This document shows, one piece after another, positions 8,160 to 16,863 of a stretch of 41,813 nucleotides of DNA (position 1 is its first letter; each line of letters begins with the position of its first letter). A program made the translations under genes and the position numbers. Source of the DNA: Pseudorhodoferax sp. Leaf267 (lineage in GTDB: Bacteria > Pseudomonadota > Gammaproteobacteria > Burkholderiales > Burkholderiaceae_C); the NCBI RefSeq assembly GCF_001422405.1, contig NZ_LMMV01000008.1, positions 1 to 41,813 on the forward strand, written 5' to 3'. Under the pieces are notes generated by a model. The model saw nothing but the letters and a program-made list of their open reading frames with translations. It was not told where the DNA came from and made no database searches.

Positions 8160-9638
8160 TCAGTGCGCTTCGGCCGCCTTGGCGGCCTCGATCGCATCGT
8201 CTGTGTTGTCGCCCGTGCCGTTGAAGAACACGTTCAGCACCACGGCCGCGATCGCCGTGAGCAAGATGCCGGACTCCAGCAGCGGGTGCAACCCGTGCGC
8301 CATCTGCTGCATCCAGCGCGGCGCGACCAGCGGGATCATGCCGAAGCCGATCGACAGCGCCACGATGTACAGGTTGTTGCGGTTGCCGCGAAAGTCCACG
8401 GCCGACAGGATGCGGATGCCCGTGGCCGCCACCATGCCGAACATCACGAGCCCTGCGCCACCCAGCACGAAGGTGGGCACGCTCTCCACGAGTGCGCCCA
8501 TCTTGGGCAGCAGGCCCAGCACCACCATGATGGCGCCGGCCGCCACGCAGACCCAGCGGCTGCGCACGCCCGTCACGCCGACCAGGCCCACGTTTTGGCT
8601 GAAGCTGGTGTAGGGGAAGGTGTTGAAGAAGCCGCCGATCACGGTGCCCAGGCCATCGGTGCGCAGCCCGGCGGCCAGCTCGGCCTGGCCGATCTTCTTG
8701 CCCGTGATGTCCGACAGCGCCAAGAACATGCCGGTGGACTCGATCATCACCACGACCATGACCAGCGTCATGGTCAGGATCATCACGATGTCGAAGGTGG
8801 GCATGCCGAAGGCCAGCGGCGTGACGAAGTCGAACCAGTGCGCCTCGGCGACCTTGTGGAAGTCCATCTTGCCCACGGCCACGGCGACGACGCAGCCGGC
8901 CACGATGCCCAGCAGCACCGAAATGTTGGCGACGAAGCCGCGCCCGAAGCGCACCAGCAGCAGGATGAAGACCAGTACCGCGGCCGCGATGCCCATGGTG
9001 TCCAGCGCACCGTAGTTGGGGTTGTCCACCATCGGGATCGGGCCCAGCAGCTGGCCCATGGGCACGCCCTTGGCTTGGGCGGCGGCGCGCGTTGCGTCGA
9101 CCAGGCGGCCCAGCGCTTCGGCGTTCACCGTCTGCGCCAGGTGGGCCGGCCCACCCATGGCCCAGCCCACGCCCACGCGCATCAGGCTGATGCCGATGAT
9201 GGCGATGATGGTGCCGGTGACCACCGGCGGGAAGAAGCGCAGCAGCTTGCTGATGACGGGCGCGATCAGCATGGAGATCACCCCCGCGCCGATGATGGCG
9301 CCGAAGATCGCGCGCGCGCCCTCGACGCCCGGCATGGCCTGCGCGAACGCCACCATGGGCCCGACCGCCGCGAAGGTGACGCCCATCATGACGGGCAGCT
9401 TGATGCCGAACCAGCGCGTCATGCCAAAGGACTGGATCAGCGTGACGATGCCGCAGCAGAACAGGTCGGCGCTGATCAGCAGCGCCACCTGCGACGGCGT
9501 GAGCTGCAGCGCGCGCCCGACGATCAGCGGCACGGCGACGGCACCGGCATAGATCACGAGCACATGTTGGAGGCCCAGCGCCGTCAGGCGGCCGGTGGGC
9601 AGGCGTTCGTCCACGGGGTGGACAGCAGGCGTCGTCAT
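8160..9638 (-). CDS. NCS2-family purine (xanthine/urate) permease
   Basis: A 492-residue inner-membrane transporter with about 12-14 hydrophobic segments. NCS2 signatures are visible: YAGAVAVPLIVG near the N-terminus, the acidic ESTGMFLALSDITG segment, and FSQNVGLVGVTGV. The QNVG version of the last motif is typical of the xanthine/urate branch rather than the uracil branch. It would bring purine or urate in by proton symport. The ATG at 9638 is chosen because AGGAGAC lies just upstream; an upstream extension is open but has no protein character. It is last in the leftward run gcl-hyi-glxR-hiuH-permease, with a 237-bp gap before it that contains a GTATAC box. A soluble charged C-terminal tail (GTGDNTDDAIEAAKAAEAH) ends the protein. 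Confidence 0.92.
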   Translation of the reverse strand: MTTPAVHPVDERLPTGRLTALGLQHVLVIYAGAVAVPLIVGRALQLTPSQVALLISADLFCCGIVTLIQSFGMTRWFGIKLPVMMGVTFAAVGPMVAFAQAMPGVEGARAIFGAIIGAGVISMLIAPVISKLLRFFPPVVTGTIIAIIGISLMRVGVGWAMGGPAHLAQTVNAEALGRLVDATRAAAQAKGVPMGQLLGPIPMVDNPNYGALDTMGIAAAVLVFILLLVRFGRGFVANISVLLGIVAGCVVAVAVGKMDFHKVAEAHWFDFVTPLAFGMPTFDIVMILTMTLVMVVVMIESTGMFLALSDITGKKIGQAELAAGLRTDGLGTVIGGFFNTFPYTSFSQNVGLVGVTGVRSRWVCVAAGAIMVVLGLLPKMGALVESVPTFVLGGAGLVMFGMVAATGIRILSAVDFRGNRNNLYIVALSIGFGMIPLVAPRWMQQMAHGLHPLLESGILLTAIAAVVLNVFFNGTGDNTDDAIEAAKAAEAH

Positions 9639-9808
9639 CGGGATGTCTCCTAGGGGCTTGGAGTCTGGACGCGCGCTGGCTGCGGACTTTTCAAGGGGGG
9701 AGAAGCCGCGGCCAGTGCCGGCCGTTTCTTCCCCCACCACAGCGGGTTCTGTGAGGTGTGTTGGTCGCAACCCCCGTCAAGCAGGGGACCCGCGGCGACC
9801 TATGGGCC

Positions 9809-9825
9809 TAATCGTATACAGAATA
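9809..9825 (-). promoter_or_regulatory. GTATAC box upstream of the purine permease
   Basis: GTATAC occurs at 9814-9819. Read toward the permease it is TTCTGTATACGATTAGG. The same core with similar right-hand bases (GATT/ATTT) occurs before hiuH and before the GntR gene. It may be a GntR operator or part of a -10 element (TATACG). It lies 176 bp from the permease start. Confidence 0.45.
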
Positions 9826-9875
9826 GACCATATTTAGTATCCGGAGTTACCCTTGCGACGCATACGAAGCGGGCG

Positions 9876-10235
9876 TCAGGAGCCCCGGTAGGTGCTGTAG
9901 CTGAACGGGCTGACCAGCAGCGGCACGTGGTAGTGGCCGTCGGCGTCGGCGATGCCGAAGTCCAGCTGCACGGTGTCGATGAAGGCCGGCTCGGGCAGCG
10001 CCACGCCGCGTGCGCGGAAGTAGGGCGCCACCTCGAACACGAGGCGCCAGCGGCCCACGGCCATGGTGCTGTCGTCCAGCAGGGGGCCGCCGTCGTTGCG
10101 GCCGTCGGCGTTCAGGGTGAGGGCTTTCACGTTGTCCACGCGGCCGTCGTCCTGGATGCGCTGCAGCAGTACGCGCATGCCGGCGGCGGGGCAGCCATTG
10201 GCCGTGTCGAGAACGTGGGTGCTCAGGTGGCCCAT
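9876..10235 (-). CDS. hiuH: 5-hydroxyisourate hydrolase (transthyretin-like)
   Basis: A 119-residue protein that hydrolyses 5-hydroxyisourate, the product of urate oxidase, to OHCU. The family hallmarks are present: N-terminal LSTHVLDTANG with the catalytic His region, a central GRWRLVFEVAPYF stretch, and the diagnostic C-terminal tetrapeptide YRGS (SYSTYRGS-stop). There is no signal peptide, so it is cytoplasmic. The ATG at 10235 follows AAAAGGAAACGAC; the frame continues upstream but without protein-like sequence. It feeds the UraD domain encoded at 16864. A GTATAC box lies 42 bp upstream of the start. Confidence 0.95.
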   Translation of the reverse strand: MGHLSTHVLDTANGCPAAGMRVLLQRIQDDGRVDNVKALTLNADGRNDGGPLLDDSTMAVGRWRLVFEVAPYFRARGVALPEPAFIDTVQLDFGIADADGHYHVPLLVSPFSYSTYRGS

Positions 10236-10271
10236 GTCGTTTCCTTTTCGTTGGGGGGAGGGTGAGGTCGC

Positions 10272-10287
10272 AAATCGTATACCGGAT
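10272..10287 (-). promoter_or_regulatory. GTATAC box upstream of hiuH
   Basis: GTATAC at 10277-10282. Read toward hiuH it is ATCCGGTATACGATTTG, matching the permease box over GTATACGATT. It is inside the 102-bp gap between glxR and hiuH, so hiuH may have its own regulated promoter as well as read-through from the gcl operon. Confidence 0.45.
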
Positions 10288-10337
10288 TGCCGGCGCTGCC
10301 GACAGACCTCGCTCGCAAGCACCGTGCCGAGGACCGG

Positions 10338-11243
10338 TCAGGCGGTCTGCCCGATCTCGAAGTTCGAGAGATTCTCCAGCGCTCGCACCATGGCCGAATG
10401 GTCCCACCCGGCGCCGCCCTGCGCCACGCAGGCCGAGAACAGCTGCTGTGCGGTGGCCGTGGCTGGCAGTGCCAGGCCCAGCGTGCGGGCGGACGACAGC
10501 GCAAGGTTCAGGTCCTTCTGGTGCAGCGCGATACGGAAGCCCGGCTCGGTCTTGCGTTGCACCATGCGCTCGCCCAGGATGTCCAGGATGCGCGACGTGG
10601 CCAGGCCGCCCATCAGGGCCTCGCGCACCTTGGCGGCGTCGGCGCCGGCACGCGCGGCGAACAGCAGGCCTTCGGCCACGGCGTTGATGGTCAGCGCCAC
10701 GACGATCTGGTTGGCGACCTTGCAGGTCTGGCCATCGCCCGTGCCGCCCACGCGCGTGATGTTCTTGCCCATCAGCGCAAAGACGGGCTGCATGCGGTCG
10801 AACACCTCGGGCTTGCCGCCGCACATGATGGACAGCGTGGCGTTCTTCGCGCCCACGTCGCCGCCGGAGACGGGCGCGTCCAGGTAGTCGGCGCCCAGCG
10901 CCTCGATGCGGCGCGCGAAGTCCTTGGTCTCCACGGGCGAGATGGAGGACATGTCGATGACGACCTTGCCGCGCGACAAGCCTTCGGCCACGCCGCCTTC
11001 GCCGAACAGCACGGCCGCCACGTCGGGCGTGTCCGGCAGCATGGTGATGACGATGTCGGCGCGCTCGGCCACGCCGCGGGCCGAGGTGCATTGCGTGGCG
11101 CGCGACTCTGCGATCTCTGGCGGTACCTTGCCGCGCGTGTGCACATAGAGCTGGTGGCCGCCGCGGATCAGGTGGCTGGCCATGGGCGTGCCCATGATGC
11201 CCAGGCCGATGAAGCCGATCTTCAGGGGGGAAGGGGAGGTCAT
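10338..11243 (-). CDS. glxR: 2-hydroxy-3-oxopropionate (tartronate semialdehyde) reductase
   Basis: A 301-residue NAD(P)H-dependent reductase of the beta-hydroxyacid dehydrogenase family. It reduces tartronate semialdehyde, the Gcl product, to glycerate. Seen: the Rossmann GxGxxG start IGFIGLGIMGTPMA (about 9-22), the substrate-binding DAPVSGGDVGA (about 121), the catalytic Lys region GQTCKVANQI (about 170), and the tail motif GGAGWDHSAMVRALE characteristic of the GlxR/GarR branch. Its place behind gcl and hyi supports the assignment over 3-hydroxyisobutyrate dehydrogenase. The ribosome site is weak. A 160-bp gap holding a REP-like inverted repeat separates it from hyi. Confidence 0.94.
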   Translation of the reverse strand: MTSPSPLKIGFIGLGIMGTPMASHLIRGGHQLYVHTRGKVPPEIAESRATQCTSARGVAERADIVITMLPDTPDVAAVLFGEGGVAEGLSRGKVVIDMSSISPVETKDFARRIEALGADYLDAPVSGGDVGAKNATLSIMCGGKPEVFDRMQPVFALMGKNITRVGGTGDGQTCKVANQIVVALTINAVAEGLLFAARAGADAAKVREALMGGLATSRILDILGERMVQRKTEPGFRIALHQKDLNLALSSARTLGLALPATATAQQLFSACVAQGGAGWDHSAMVRALENLSNFEIGQTA

Positions 11244-11280
11244 GTTGTCGGGTGTCTTTCAGTGTTTGTTGGTGGCGCGG

Positions 11281-11382
11281 CCCCCTCTCCCCAGCCCTCT
11301 CCCGCGAGGGGAGAGGGAGCAAGAAGGGCCGCGCGCTCTGGCTCCCCTCGCCCCTTGCGGGAGAGGGGTTGGGGGAGAGGGG
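11281..11382. repeat. REP-like pair of inverted repeats between hyi and glxR
   Basis: Two related 39-41-bp units in opposite orientation: 11281-11319 and 11342-11382. Each contains a small internal hairpin built on CCTCTCCC-GCGA-GGGGAGAGG-type sequence. The right unit, reverse-complemented, matches the left with a few differences, so the pair can form one long stem. This CTCTCCC/GGGAGAGG type is a widespread intergenic repeat in proteobacteria. Inside an operon it could stabilise the upstream gcl-hyi message or attenuate glxR. Confidence 0.75.
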
Positions 11383-11403
11383 TGACGGCCGTGGCGGATC
11401 AGC

Positions 11404-12171
11404 TCACTTGCGCCAGCCCAGCCCAGCTTGCGTCGTCGTTGCCGGCTTGTACTCACACCCGATCCACCCCTGATACCCAATACGGTCCAGGTGCGCGAAC
11501 AGGAAGGGGTAGTTGATCTCGCCCGTGCCCGGCTCGTTGCGCCCCGGGTTGTCGGCCAGCTGGATGTGGGCGATGCGGGCCAGGTGCTTGCTCATCGTGG
11601 CCGCCAGCTCGCCTTCCATGCGCTGCATGTGGTAGATGTCGTACTGCAGGTAGAGGTTGTCGGCGCCCACCTCGTCGAGCACGGCCAGCGTCTGCGCGCT
11701 GCGGCTCAGGTAGAAGCCGGGGATGTCGTAGAAGTTGATGGGCTCGACCAGCAGCTTGAGGCCCGCTTTCTTCAGCTCGGCTGCGGCGTAGCGCAGGTTG
11801 TGCACCAGCGTGCTGCGCAGCAGCGCATCGTCGACACCGGCGGGCGTCTTGCCCACCAGGCAGTTCAGCTGCGGCACGCCCAGCACTTGGGCGTATTCGA
11901 TGGCCTGGCCCACGCCGGAGCGGAACTCGGCCACGCGGTCGGGCAGGCAGGCGATGCCGCGCTCACCCGCGTCCCAGTCGCCGGCCGGCAGGTTGTGCAG
12001 CACGAGCTGCAGCTTGTGCTCCTGCAGGCGCTGGCGGATCTCGTGCGCCGGGAAGGCGTACGGGAACAGGAACTCGACCGCTTCGAAGCCGGCCTGGGCG
12101 GCCAGGGCGAAGCGGTCCAGGAACGGCGCTTCGGTGAACAGCATCGTGAGGTTGGCTGCGTACTTGGGCAT
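11404..12171 (-). CDS. hyi: Hydroxypyruvate isomerase
   Basis: A 255-residue TIM-barrel enzyme of the AP-endonuclease-2-like isomerase family. It interconverts hydroxypyruvate and tartronate semialdehyde. Seen: the N-terminal MPKYAANLTMLFTE, LPAGDWDAGERGIACLPDR, LLVEPINFYDIPGFYL, LQYDIYHMQRMEGEL and HIQLADNPGRNEPGTGEINY, with metal-ligand Glu, Asp, His and Glu positions as in Hyi. It starts 14 bp after the gcl stop (AAAGGA upstream), so the two are clearly co-transcribed. In glyoxylate metabolism it lets hydroxypyruvate enter the same glycerate route used by GlxR. Confidence 0.94.
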   Translation of the reverse strand: MPKYAANLTMLFTEAPFLDRFALAAQAGFEAVEFLFPYAFPAHEIRQRLQEHKLQLVLHNLPAGDWDAGERGIACLPDRVAEFRSGVGQAIEYAQVLGVPQLNCLVGKTPAGVDDALLRSTLVHNLRYAAAELKKAGLKLLVEPINFYDIPGFYLSRSAQTLAVLDEVGADNLYLQYDIYHMQRMEGELAATMSKHLARIAHIQLADNPGRNEPGTGEINYPFLFAHLDRIGYQGWIGCEYKPATTTQAGLGWRK

Positions 12172-12185
12172 TTCTCTGTGTCCTT

Positions 12186-13982
12186 TCAATCCAGCATGGA
12201 TGCCGCGATGGCGGTGGGCGCATCGGCCTTGTCGGCGGCCAGGTCCTCGAACTCCATCACGTTGTCGATCTCGGTGCCCATGGCGATGTTGGTCACCTGC
12301 TCGAGCAGCACCTCGATGACGACCGGCACCTGGAACTGCTCCATCCACGCCTCGGCCTGGCGGATCGCGGGTGCGATTTCTTCCTGGCGCTGCACGCGGA
12401 TGGCCTTGCAGCCCAGGCCTTCGACCACCTTGATGTGGTCCACGCCATAGCCGTGCGCGGCCTCGTCGCTCGGCGTGTTGATGTTGTCGAACGCGAGCTG
12501 CACGCAGTAGTCCATGCCGAAGCCGCGCTGGCTCTGGCGGATCAGGCCCAGGTAGCTGTTGTTCACCACCATGTGGATGTAGGGCAGCTTGAACTGCGCA
12601 CCCACGGCCAGCTCCTCCAGCATGAACTGGAAGTCGTAGTCGCCCGACAGCGCGACGATCTTGCGCGTGGGGTCGGCCGCGCGCACGCCGAGTGCGGCCG
12701 GCACCGTCCAGCCCAGCGGGCCGGCCTGGCCGCAGTTGATCCAGCGGCGCGGGCCGTAGATGTGCAGGAATTGCGCGCCGGCGATCTGCGACAGGCCGAT
12801 CGTGGAGACGTAGGTCACGTCCTTGCCGAAGGCGTTGTTCATGCACTGGTACACGCGCTGCGGCTTCATGGGCACGCTGTCGTAGTTGGTCTTGCGCAGG
12901 TACTTCACGTCGCGCTTGCGGCCCTGGCATTCGGCGGCCCAGTCGCTGCGGTCGCGCAGCTTGCCGGCGGCCTTCCATTCGCGGGCGGCTTCGACGAACA
13001 GCGTGAGCGCGGCCTTCGCATCGGAGACGATGCCGTAGTCGGGTGCGAACACGCGGCCGATCTGCGTGGGCTCGATGTCCACGTGGATGAACTTGCGGCC
13101 CTTGCAATAGACCTCGGGGCTGCCGGTGTGGCGGTTCGCCCAGCGGTTGCCGATGCCCAGCACGAAGTCGCTCGCCAGCATGGTCGCGTTGCCGTAGCGG
13201 TGGCTGGTCTGCAGGCCGCACATGCCAGCCATGAGCGGGTGGTCGTCGGGGATGGTGCCCCAGCCCATGAGCGTGGGGATCACCGGGATGCCGGCGATCT
13301 CGGCGAACTCGACGAGCAGGTCGCTCGCGTCGGCATTGATGATGCCGCCACCGGCCACGATCAGCGGGCGCTCGGATGCGTTGAGCATCTCCAGCGCCTT
13401 GTCGATCTGCTTGCGCGAGGCCGTGGGCTTGTAGACCGCGAGCGGCTCGTAGGTGTCGATGTCGAACTCGATCTCGGCCATCATCACGTCGAACGGCAGG
13501 TCGATCAGCACCGGCCCCGGGCGGCCCGAGCGCATGAGGTGAAAGGCCTGCTGGAACGCACGCGGGACCTGCGCCGGCTCCAGCACCGTCGTGGCCCACT
13601 TGGTCACTGGTTTGGCAATGGAGGCGATGTCGACCGCCTGGAAGTCTTCCTTGTGCAGCCGGGCGCGCGGCGCCTGGCCCGTGATGCACAGGATGGGAAT
13701 GCTGTCGGCGCCGGCCGAATACAGCCCCGTGATCATGTCGGTGCCGGCCGGGCCCGAGGTGCCGATGCACACGCCGATGTTGCCGGCCTTGGCCCGCGTG
13801 TAGCCCTCGGCCATGTGCGACGCGCCCTCGACGTGGCGCGCCAGCACGTGGGCAATCGTCTGCCGTTCGCGCAGCTGCGCATACAGCGGGTTGATCGCCG
13901 CGCCGGGCACGCCGAACGCCTGGGTCACGCCTTCTTTTTCCATCACCAGCACGGCAGCGAGGGCTGCCTTCATCTTGGCCAT
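12186..13982 (-). CDS. gcl: Glyoxylate carboligase (tartronate-semialdehyde synthase)
   Basis: A 598-residue ThDP and FAD-type enzyme that condenses two glyoxylate molecules to tartronate semialdehyde and CO2. The decisive residue is Val51 in [14 protein letters not shown], where most ThDP enzymes carry the catalytic Glu; glyoxylate carboligase is known for this Val. Also seen: the [13 protein letters not shown] loop, the central FAD-type domain (about 190-330), and the ThDP/Mg motif [14 protein letters not shown] ending in [12 protein letters not shown]. The ATG at 13982 has AAGGAGCAAAC upstream. It is first in the leftward operon and divergent from a LysR gene, whose product probably controls it. 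Glyoxylate comes from allantoate breakdown encoded on the other arm. Confidence 0.96.
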   Translation of the reverse strand: MAKMKAALAAVLVMEKEGVTQAFGVPGAAINPLYAQLRERQTIAHVLARHVEGASHMAEGYTRAKAGNIGVCIGTSGPAGTDMITGLYSAGADSIPILCITGQAPRARLHKEDFQAVDIASIAKPVTKWATTVLEPAQVPRAFQQAFHLMRSGRPGPVLIDLPFDVMMAEIEFDIDTYEPLAVYKPTASRKQIDKALEMLNASERPLIVAGGGIINADASDLLVEFAEIAGIPVIPTLMGWGTIPDDHPLMAGMCGLQTSHRYGNATMLASDFVLGIGNRWANRHTGSPEVYCKGRKFIHVDIEPTQIGRVFAPDYGIVSDAKAALTLFVEAAREWKAAGKLRDRSDWAAECQGRKRDVKYLRKTNYDSVPMKPQRVYQCMNNAFGKDVTYVSTIGLSQIAGAQFLHIYGPRRWINCGQAGPLGWTVPAALGVRAADPTRKIVALSGDYDFQFMLEELAVGAQFKLPYIHMVVNNSYLGLIRQSQRGFGMDYCVQLAFDNINTPSDEAAHGYGVDHIKVVEGLGCKAIRVQRQEEIAPAIRQAEAWMEQFQVPVVIEVLLEQVTNIAMGTEIDNVMEFEDLAADKADAPTAIAASMLD

Positions 13983-14063
13983 GTTTGCTCCTTGTGTTTG
14001 AAACCGGGGGTGATGGTCGCGGCGGGGCCTGCGCTTGAGAACGCCTGGGGCCGGATATGACTT

Positions 14064-14078
14064 ATTCCTGGATGGAAT
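14064..14078. promoter_or_regulatory. Palindrome in the gcl/LysR divergent promoter
   Basis: ATTCC-TGGAT-GGAAT, perfect five-base arms around a five-base centre, in the 118-bp gap between gcl and the LysR start (23 bp upstream of ATG 14101). Spacing and place fit a LysR-type operator giving autoregulation and gcl control; the regulator-site link is inferred. Confidence 0.5.
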
Positions 14079-14100
14079 GCGTGGCCCTAGACTGCGCGGC

Positions 14101-14997
14101 ATGGACCACCTCATGACCATGCAAGTCTTCGTGCGCGTCGTGGAGACCGCCAGCTTCAGCAAGGCTGCGGCCGAGCTGGGCACGACGCAGCCCACCGCCA
14201 CCAAGGCCGTGGCCGAGGCCGAGCGGCGGCTCGGCGCGCGGCTGCTGCACCGCACCACGCGCGGCGTCACGCCGACCGAGATCGGCCTGCTGTACTACGA
14301 GCGCTGCAAGCTCGTGGCGCGCGAGGTCGAGGAGGCCGAGAACGTGACCGCGCTGGTGCAGAGCGGTGCCACGGGCCTGCTGCGCATCAGCAGCTCGGTG
14401 GCCTTCGGCCGGCGCGTGCTCGTGCCGCTGGTGCTGCGCTACATGCAGGAGCATCCGCAGCTGCAGATCGACCTGAGCTTCGACGACCGCTACGTGAACC
14501 TGGTGGAGCAGGGCATCGACCTGGCCGTGCGCATGGGCCGGCTGGCCGACTCCTCGCTGGGCGCGCGCTACCTGGGCAGCAACCCGTGGATGCTGGCCGG
14601 CGCGCCGGGCTACCTGGCGCAGCACGGCACGCCTGCTTGCGCGGCCGACGTGGCCCGGCACGCCTGCCTGGTCTACAGCAGCGTGCAGGGCGATGCGCGC
14701 TGGCTGTTCCACGGGCCGGGCGGCGAAGAGCAGTCGGTGCCCGTGAAGGGGCCGCTGCGCTCGAACAACCTGTCGGCCGTGCTGGCGGCCTGCCGCGCCG
14801 GCATGGGGCTGGCGATCCTTCCCTGGTACGTGGCGCGCGAGTCGGTGGCCGATGGCGCCATCGTGCCGCTGCTGCCCGACCACGGCCTGCCGTCGCAGGA
14901 GATGCATGCCGTGTTTCCCTCGCCCAAGCTCGTGCCGCAGAAGGTCACGGGCTTCATTGCCTGGCTGCAGCAACGGCTGCAGGGCGAGTGGTGGTGA
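14101..14997 (+). CDS. LysR-family regulator, probable controller of the gcl operon
   Basis: A 298-residue LysR-type transcriptional regulator. The winged HTH is at about 1-65 ([20 protein letters not shown], then [16 protein letters not shown]) and the periplasmic-binding-like effector domain at about 90-298 ([40 protein letters not shown]). The start at [10 protein letters not shown] is used; an in-frame extension to 14035 has no protein character. It is divergent from gcl with a shared 118-bp promoter region, the classic arrangement for a LysR activator of its neighbour. The effector is unknown; glyoxylate or an allantoin intermediate would be logical. Confidence 0.9.
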   Translation: MDHLMTMQVFVRVVETASFSKAAAELGTTQPTATKAVAEAERRLGARLLHRTTRGVTPTEIGLLYYERCKLVAREVEEAENVTALVQSGATGLLRISSSVAFGRRVLVPLVLRYMQEHPQLQIDLSFDDRYVNLVEQGIDLAVRMGRLADSSLGARYLGSNPWMLAGAPGYLAQHGTPACAADVARHACLVYSSVQGDARWLFHGPGGEEQSVPVKGPLRSNNLSAVLAACRAGMGLAILPWYVARESVADGAIVPLLPDHGLPSQEMHAVFPSPKLVPQKVTGFIAWLQQRLQGEWW

Positions 14998-15041
14998 CAA
15001 AAACGGTGCATCACTGTATTCACTATTGACCTCGCCTTGGG

Positions 15042-15066
15042 CTGGGAGGAACAGGCGTTCTCCCAG
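15042..15066 (+). terminator. Hairpin after the LysR gene, possible terminator
   Basis: CTGGGAGGAAC / GTTCTCCCAG forms a ten-pair stem with one bulged G and an AGGC loop, 45 bp after the LysR stop. No T-run follows, so it may be a weak or Rho-assisted terminator that insulates the GntR promoter. Confidence 0.4.
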
Positions 15067-15123
15067 TGAAACTCGTGGCTGTTGGGCGCGTTTCGGGCAT
15101 CAACCCGCTTGCAAACAGGGGAT

Positions 15124-15140
15124 TACCTGTATACATTTAT
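15124..15140 (+). promoter_or_regulatory. GTATAC box before the GntR gene
   Basis: GTATAC at 15129-15134, in the context TACCTGTATACATTTATC, 32 bp before the GntR start. The core matches the boxes before hiuH and the permease. TATACA could equally be the -10 hexamer of this promoter; an operator overlapping -10 would give autorepression. Confidence 0.5.
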
Positions 15141-15165
15141 CGGCAATCCCGCGTACCATCCAGCC

Positions 15166-15891
15166 ATGCCCCGCAAGTCCGCCACCACCCTGCGCCTGAT
15201 GGAGCCCGTGCGCCTGCCGCGCGAGGCACCCAGCAGCACCGACCAGATCGTGGAGTCGATCACCAGCGCCATCGTCGAGCAGCGCCTGATGCCCGGCACC
15301 AAGCTCGTGGAGCAGCAGATCGCCGACGTGTTCTCGGTTTCGCGCACGGTGGTGCGCCAGGCGCTGAACCAGTTGAGCCGCAGCCGGCTCGTCACGCTGC
15401 TGCCCGCGCGTGGTGCCTTCGTGGCCACGCTGAGCGCCGAAGAGGCGCGCCAGGTCTACGAGCTGCGCCGCCTGGTCGAGGGCGGCATGGCGCGCGAGCT
15501 GGCCGCGCGCATCACCGACGCGCAGATCGCCGAGCTGCGCGCCCACCTGCGCGAGGAGCGCAATGCCGTGGCCCGCGCCGACGTGCCGGGCCGCACGCGG
15601 CTGCTGGCCGACTTCCACGTCGTGCTGGCGCGCCTCTTGGGCAACGAAGTGCTGGCCGAGCTGATCGCCGACTTGCTATCGCGCTCGCAACTCATCGCGC
15701 TCATGTACCAGTCCGGCCACTCGGCCGAGCATTCGCAGACCGAACACATCGAGATCGTCGAGGCGCTGGAACGGCGCGACGGCCGCGCTGCCGCCAGGCT
15801 GATGGAGCAGCACATCAGCAGCGTGGAACGCAACTTGCGCCTCGACCCCCGCTCCCCCGACCTGGCCACCGTGCTGCGGCCAAAAACCTGA
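15166..15891 (+). CDS. GntR-family (FadR/FCD type) regulator of purine catabolism
   Basis: A 241-residue regulator. The N-terminal winged HTH at about 25-90 contains EQQIADVFSVSRTVVRQALN and LVTLLPARGAFVA, and an all-helical FCD ligand domain occupies about 95-225 (YELRRLVEGGMARELAARIT; the later ADFH and EHIEIVEAL His residues are typical metal/ligand positions). The start at MPRKSATT was chosen because the promoter-like GTATAC sequence lies just upstream; the frame is open to 15082. It is the first gene of a rightward run with puuE, uraD::allC and the M20 peptidase. This makes it the likely repressor of purine or allantoin use. The inducer is unknown. Confidence 0.92.
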   Translation: MPRKSATTLRLMEPVRLPREAPSSTDQIVESITSAIVEQRLMPGTKLVEQQIADVFSVSRTVVRQALNQLSRSRLVTLLPARGAFVATLSAEEARQVYELRRLVEGGMARELAARITDAQIAELRAHLREERNAVARADVPGRTRLLADFHVVLARLLGNEVLAELIADLLSRSQLIALMYQSGHSAEHSQTEHIEIVEALERRDGRAAARLMEQHISSVERNLRLDPRSPDLATVLRPKT

Positions 15892-15901
15892 ACCAGCGAC
15901 C

Positions 15902-16861
15902 ATGACCACTACCGCCCCATCCGCCCGCTACCCGCGCGACCTGCGCGGCTACGGCCGCAACCCGCCGCATGCGCAATGGCCCGGCCAGGCCCGCGTGGCC
16001 GTGCAGTTCGTGCTGAACTACGAGGAGGGCGGCGAGAACGCCGTGCTGCACGGCGATGCCGGCAGCGAGCAGTTCCTGTCCGAGATGTTCAACCCGGCGT
16101 CCTACCCGGCGCGGCACATGAGCATGGAAGGCATCTACGAATACGGCGCGCGCGTGGGCGTGTGGCGCTTGCTGCGCGAGTTCGAGAAGCGCGGCCTGCC
16201 GCTCACGGTGTTCGGCGTGTCGATGGCGCTGGAGCGCTGCCCCGAGGTCACGGCCGCCTTCGTCGAGCTGGGCCACGAGATCGCCTGCCACGGCTGGCGC
16301 TGGATCCACTACCAGAACCTGGACGCATCGGTCGAGGCCGAGCACATGCGCATCGGCATGGAGATCATCCAGCGCATCACCGGCCAGACCCCGCTGGGCT
16401 GGTACACCGGCCGCGACAGCCCGAACACGCGCCGCCTGGTGGCCGACCACGGCGGCTTCGAATACGACAGCGACTACTACGGCGACGACCTGCCGTTCTG
16501 GCTGCAGGTCAAGAAGACCGACGGCGCACTGGCACCGCAACTCGTCGTGCCCTACACGCTGGACTGCAACGACATGCGCTTCGCGCTGCCGCAGGGCTTC
16601 AGCCACGGCGACGAGTTCTTCGAGTACCTGCGCGACGCCTTCGACGTGCACTACGCGGAGGGCGAAGAGCGCCCCGCGATGATGAGCATCGGCATGCACT
16701 GCCGGCTGCTCGGCCGGCCCGGCCGCATGCGCGCGCTGCAGCGCTTTTTGGACCATGTGCAGGCGCACGACCGGGTCTGGGTCACGCGGCGCATCGACAT
16801 CGCGCGCCACTGGAAAACCGTGCATCCCTTCGATGCGCAAACCGCCTTCGTCTGGGAGTGA
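15902..16861 (+). CDS. puuE: Allantoinase, PuuE type (polysaccharide-deacetylase fold)
   Basis: A 319-residue enzyme converting allantoin to allantoate. It has the NodB/deacetylase-like barrel of PuuE rather than the amidohydrolase fold of AllB. Seen: RYPRDLRGYGRNPPHAQWPG, VQFVLNYEEGGENAVLHGD, FGVSMALERCPEV, IACHGWRWIHYQ, GWYTGRDSPNTRRLV and MSIGMHCRLLGRPGR, all characteristic of the allantoinase branch. It begins 10 bp after the GntR stop and ends 2 bp before the uraD::allC start, so it is part of one operon. Its substrate is the product of the UraD domain next door. Confidence 0.94.
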   Translation: MTTTAPSARYPRDLRGYGRNPPHAQWPGQARVAVQFVLNYEEGGENAVLHGDAGSEQFLSEMFNPASYPARHMSMEGIYEYGARVGVWRLLREFEKRGLPLTVFGVSMALERCPEVTAAFVELGHEIACHGWRWIHYQNLDASVEAEHMRIGMEIIQRITGQTPLGWYTGRDSPNTRRLVADHGGFEYDSDYYGDDLPFWLQVKKTDGALAPQLVVPYTLDCNDMRFALPQGFSHGDEFFEYLRDAFDVHYAEGEERPAMMSIGMHCRLLGRPGRMRALQRFLDHVQAHDRVWVTRRIDIARHWKTVHPFDAQTAFVWE

Positions 16862-16863
16862 AC

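Noticed and set aside
15976-16863. Upstream extension of the UraD-allantoate hydrolase frame
   Set aside because: It is the +1 shadow of puuE; Arg/Pro-rich with no domain. The real start is ATG 16864.
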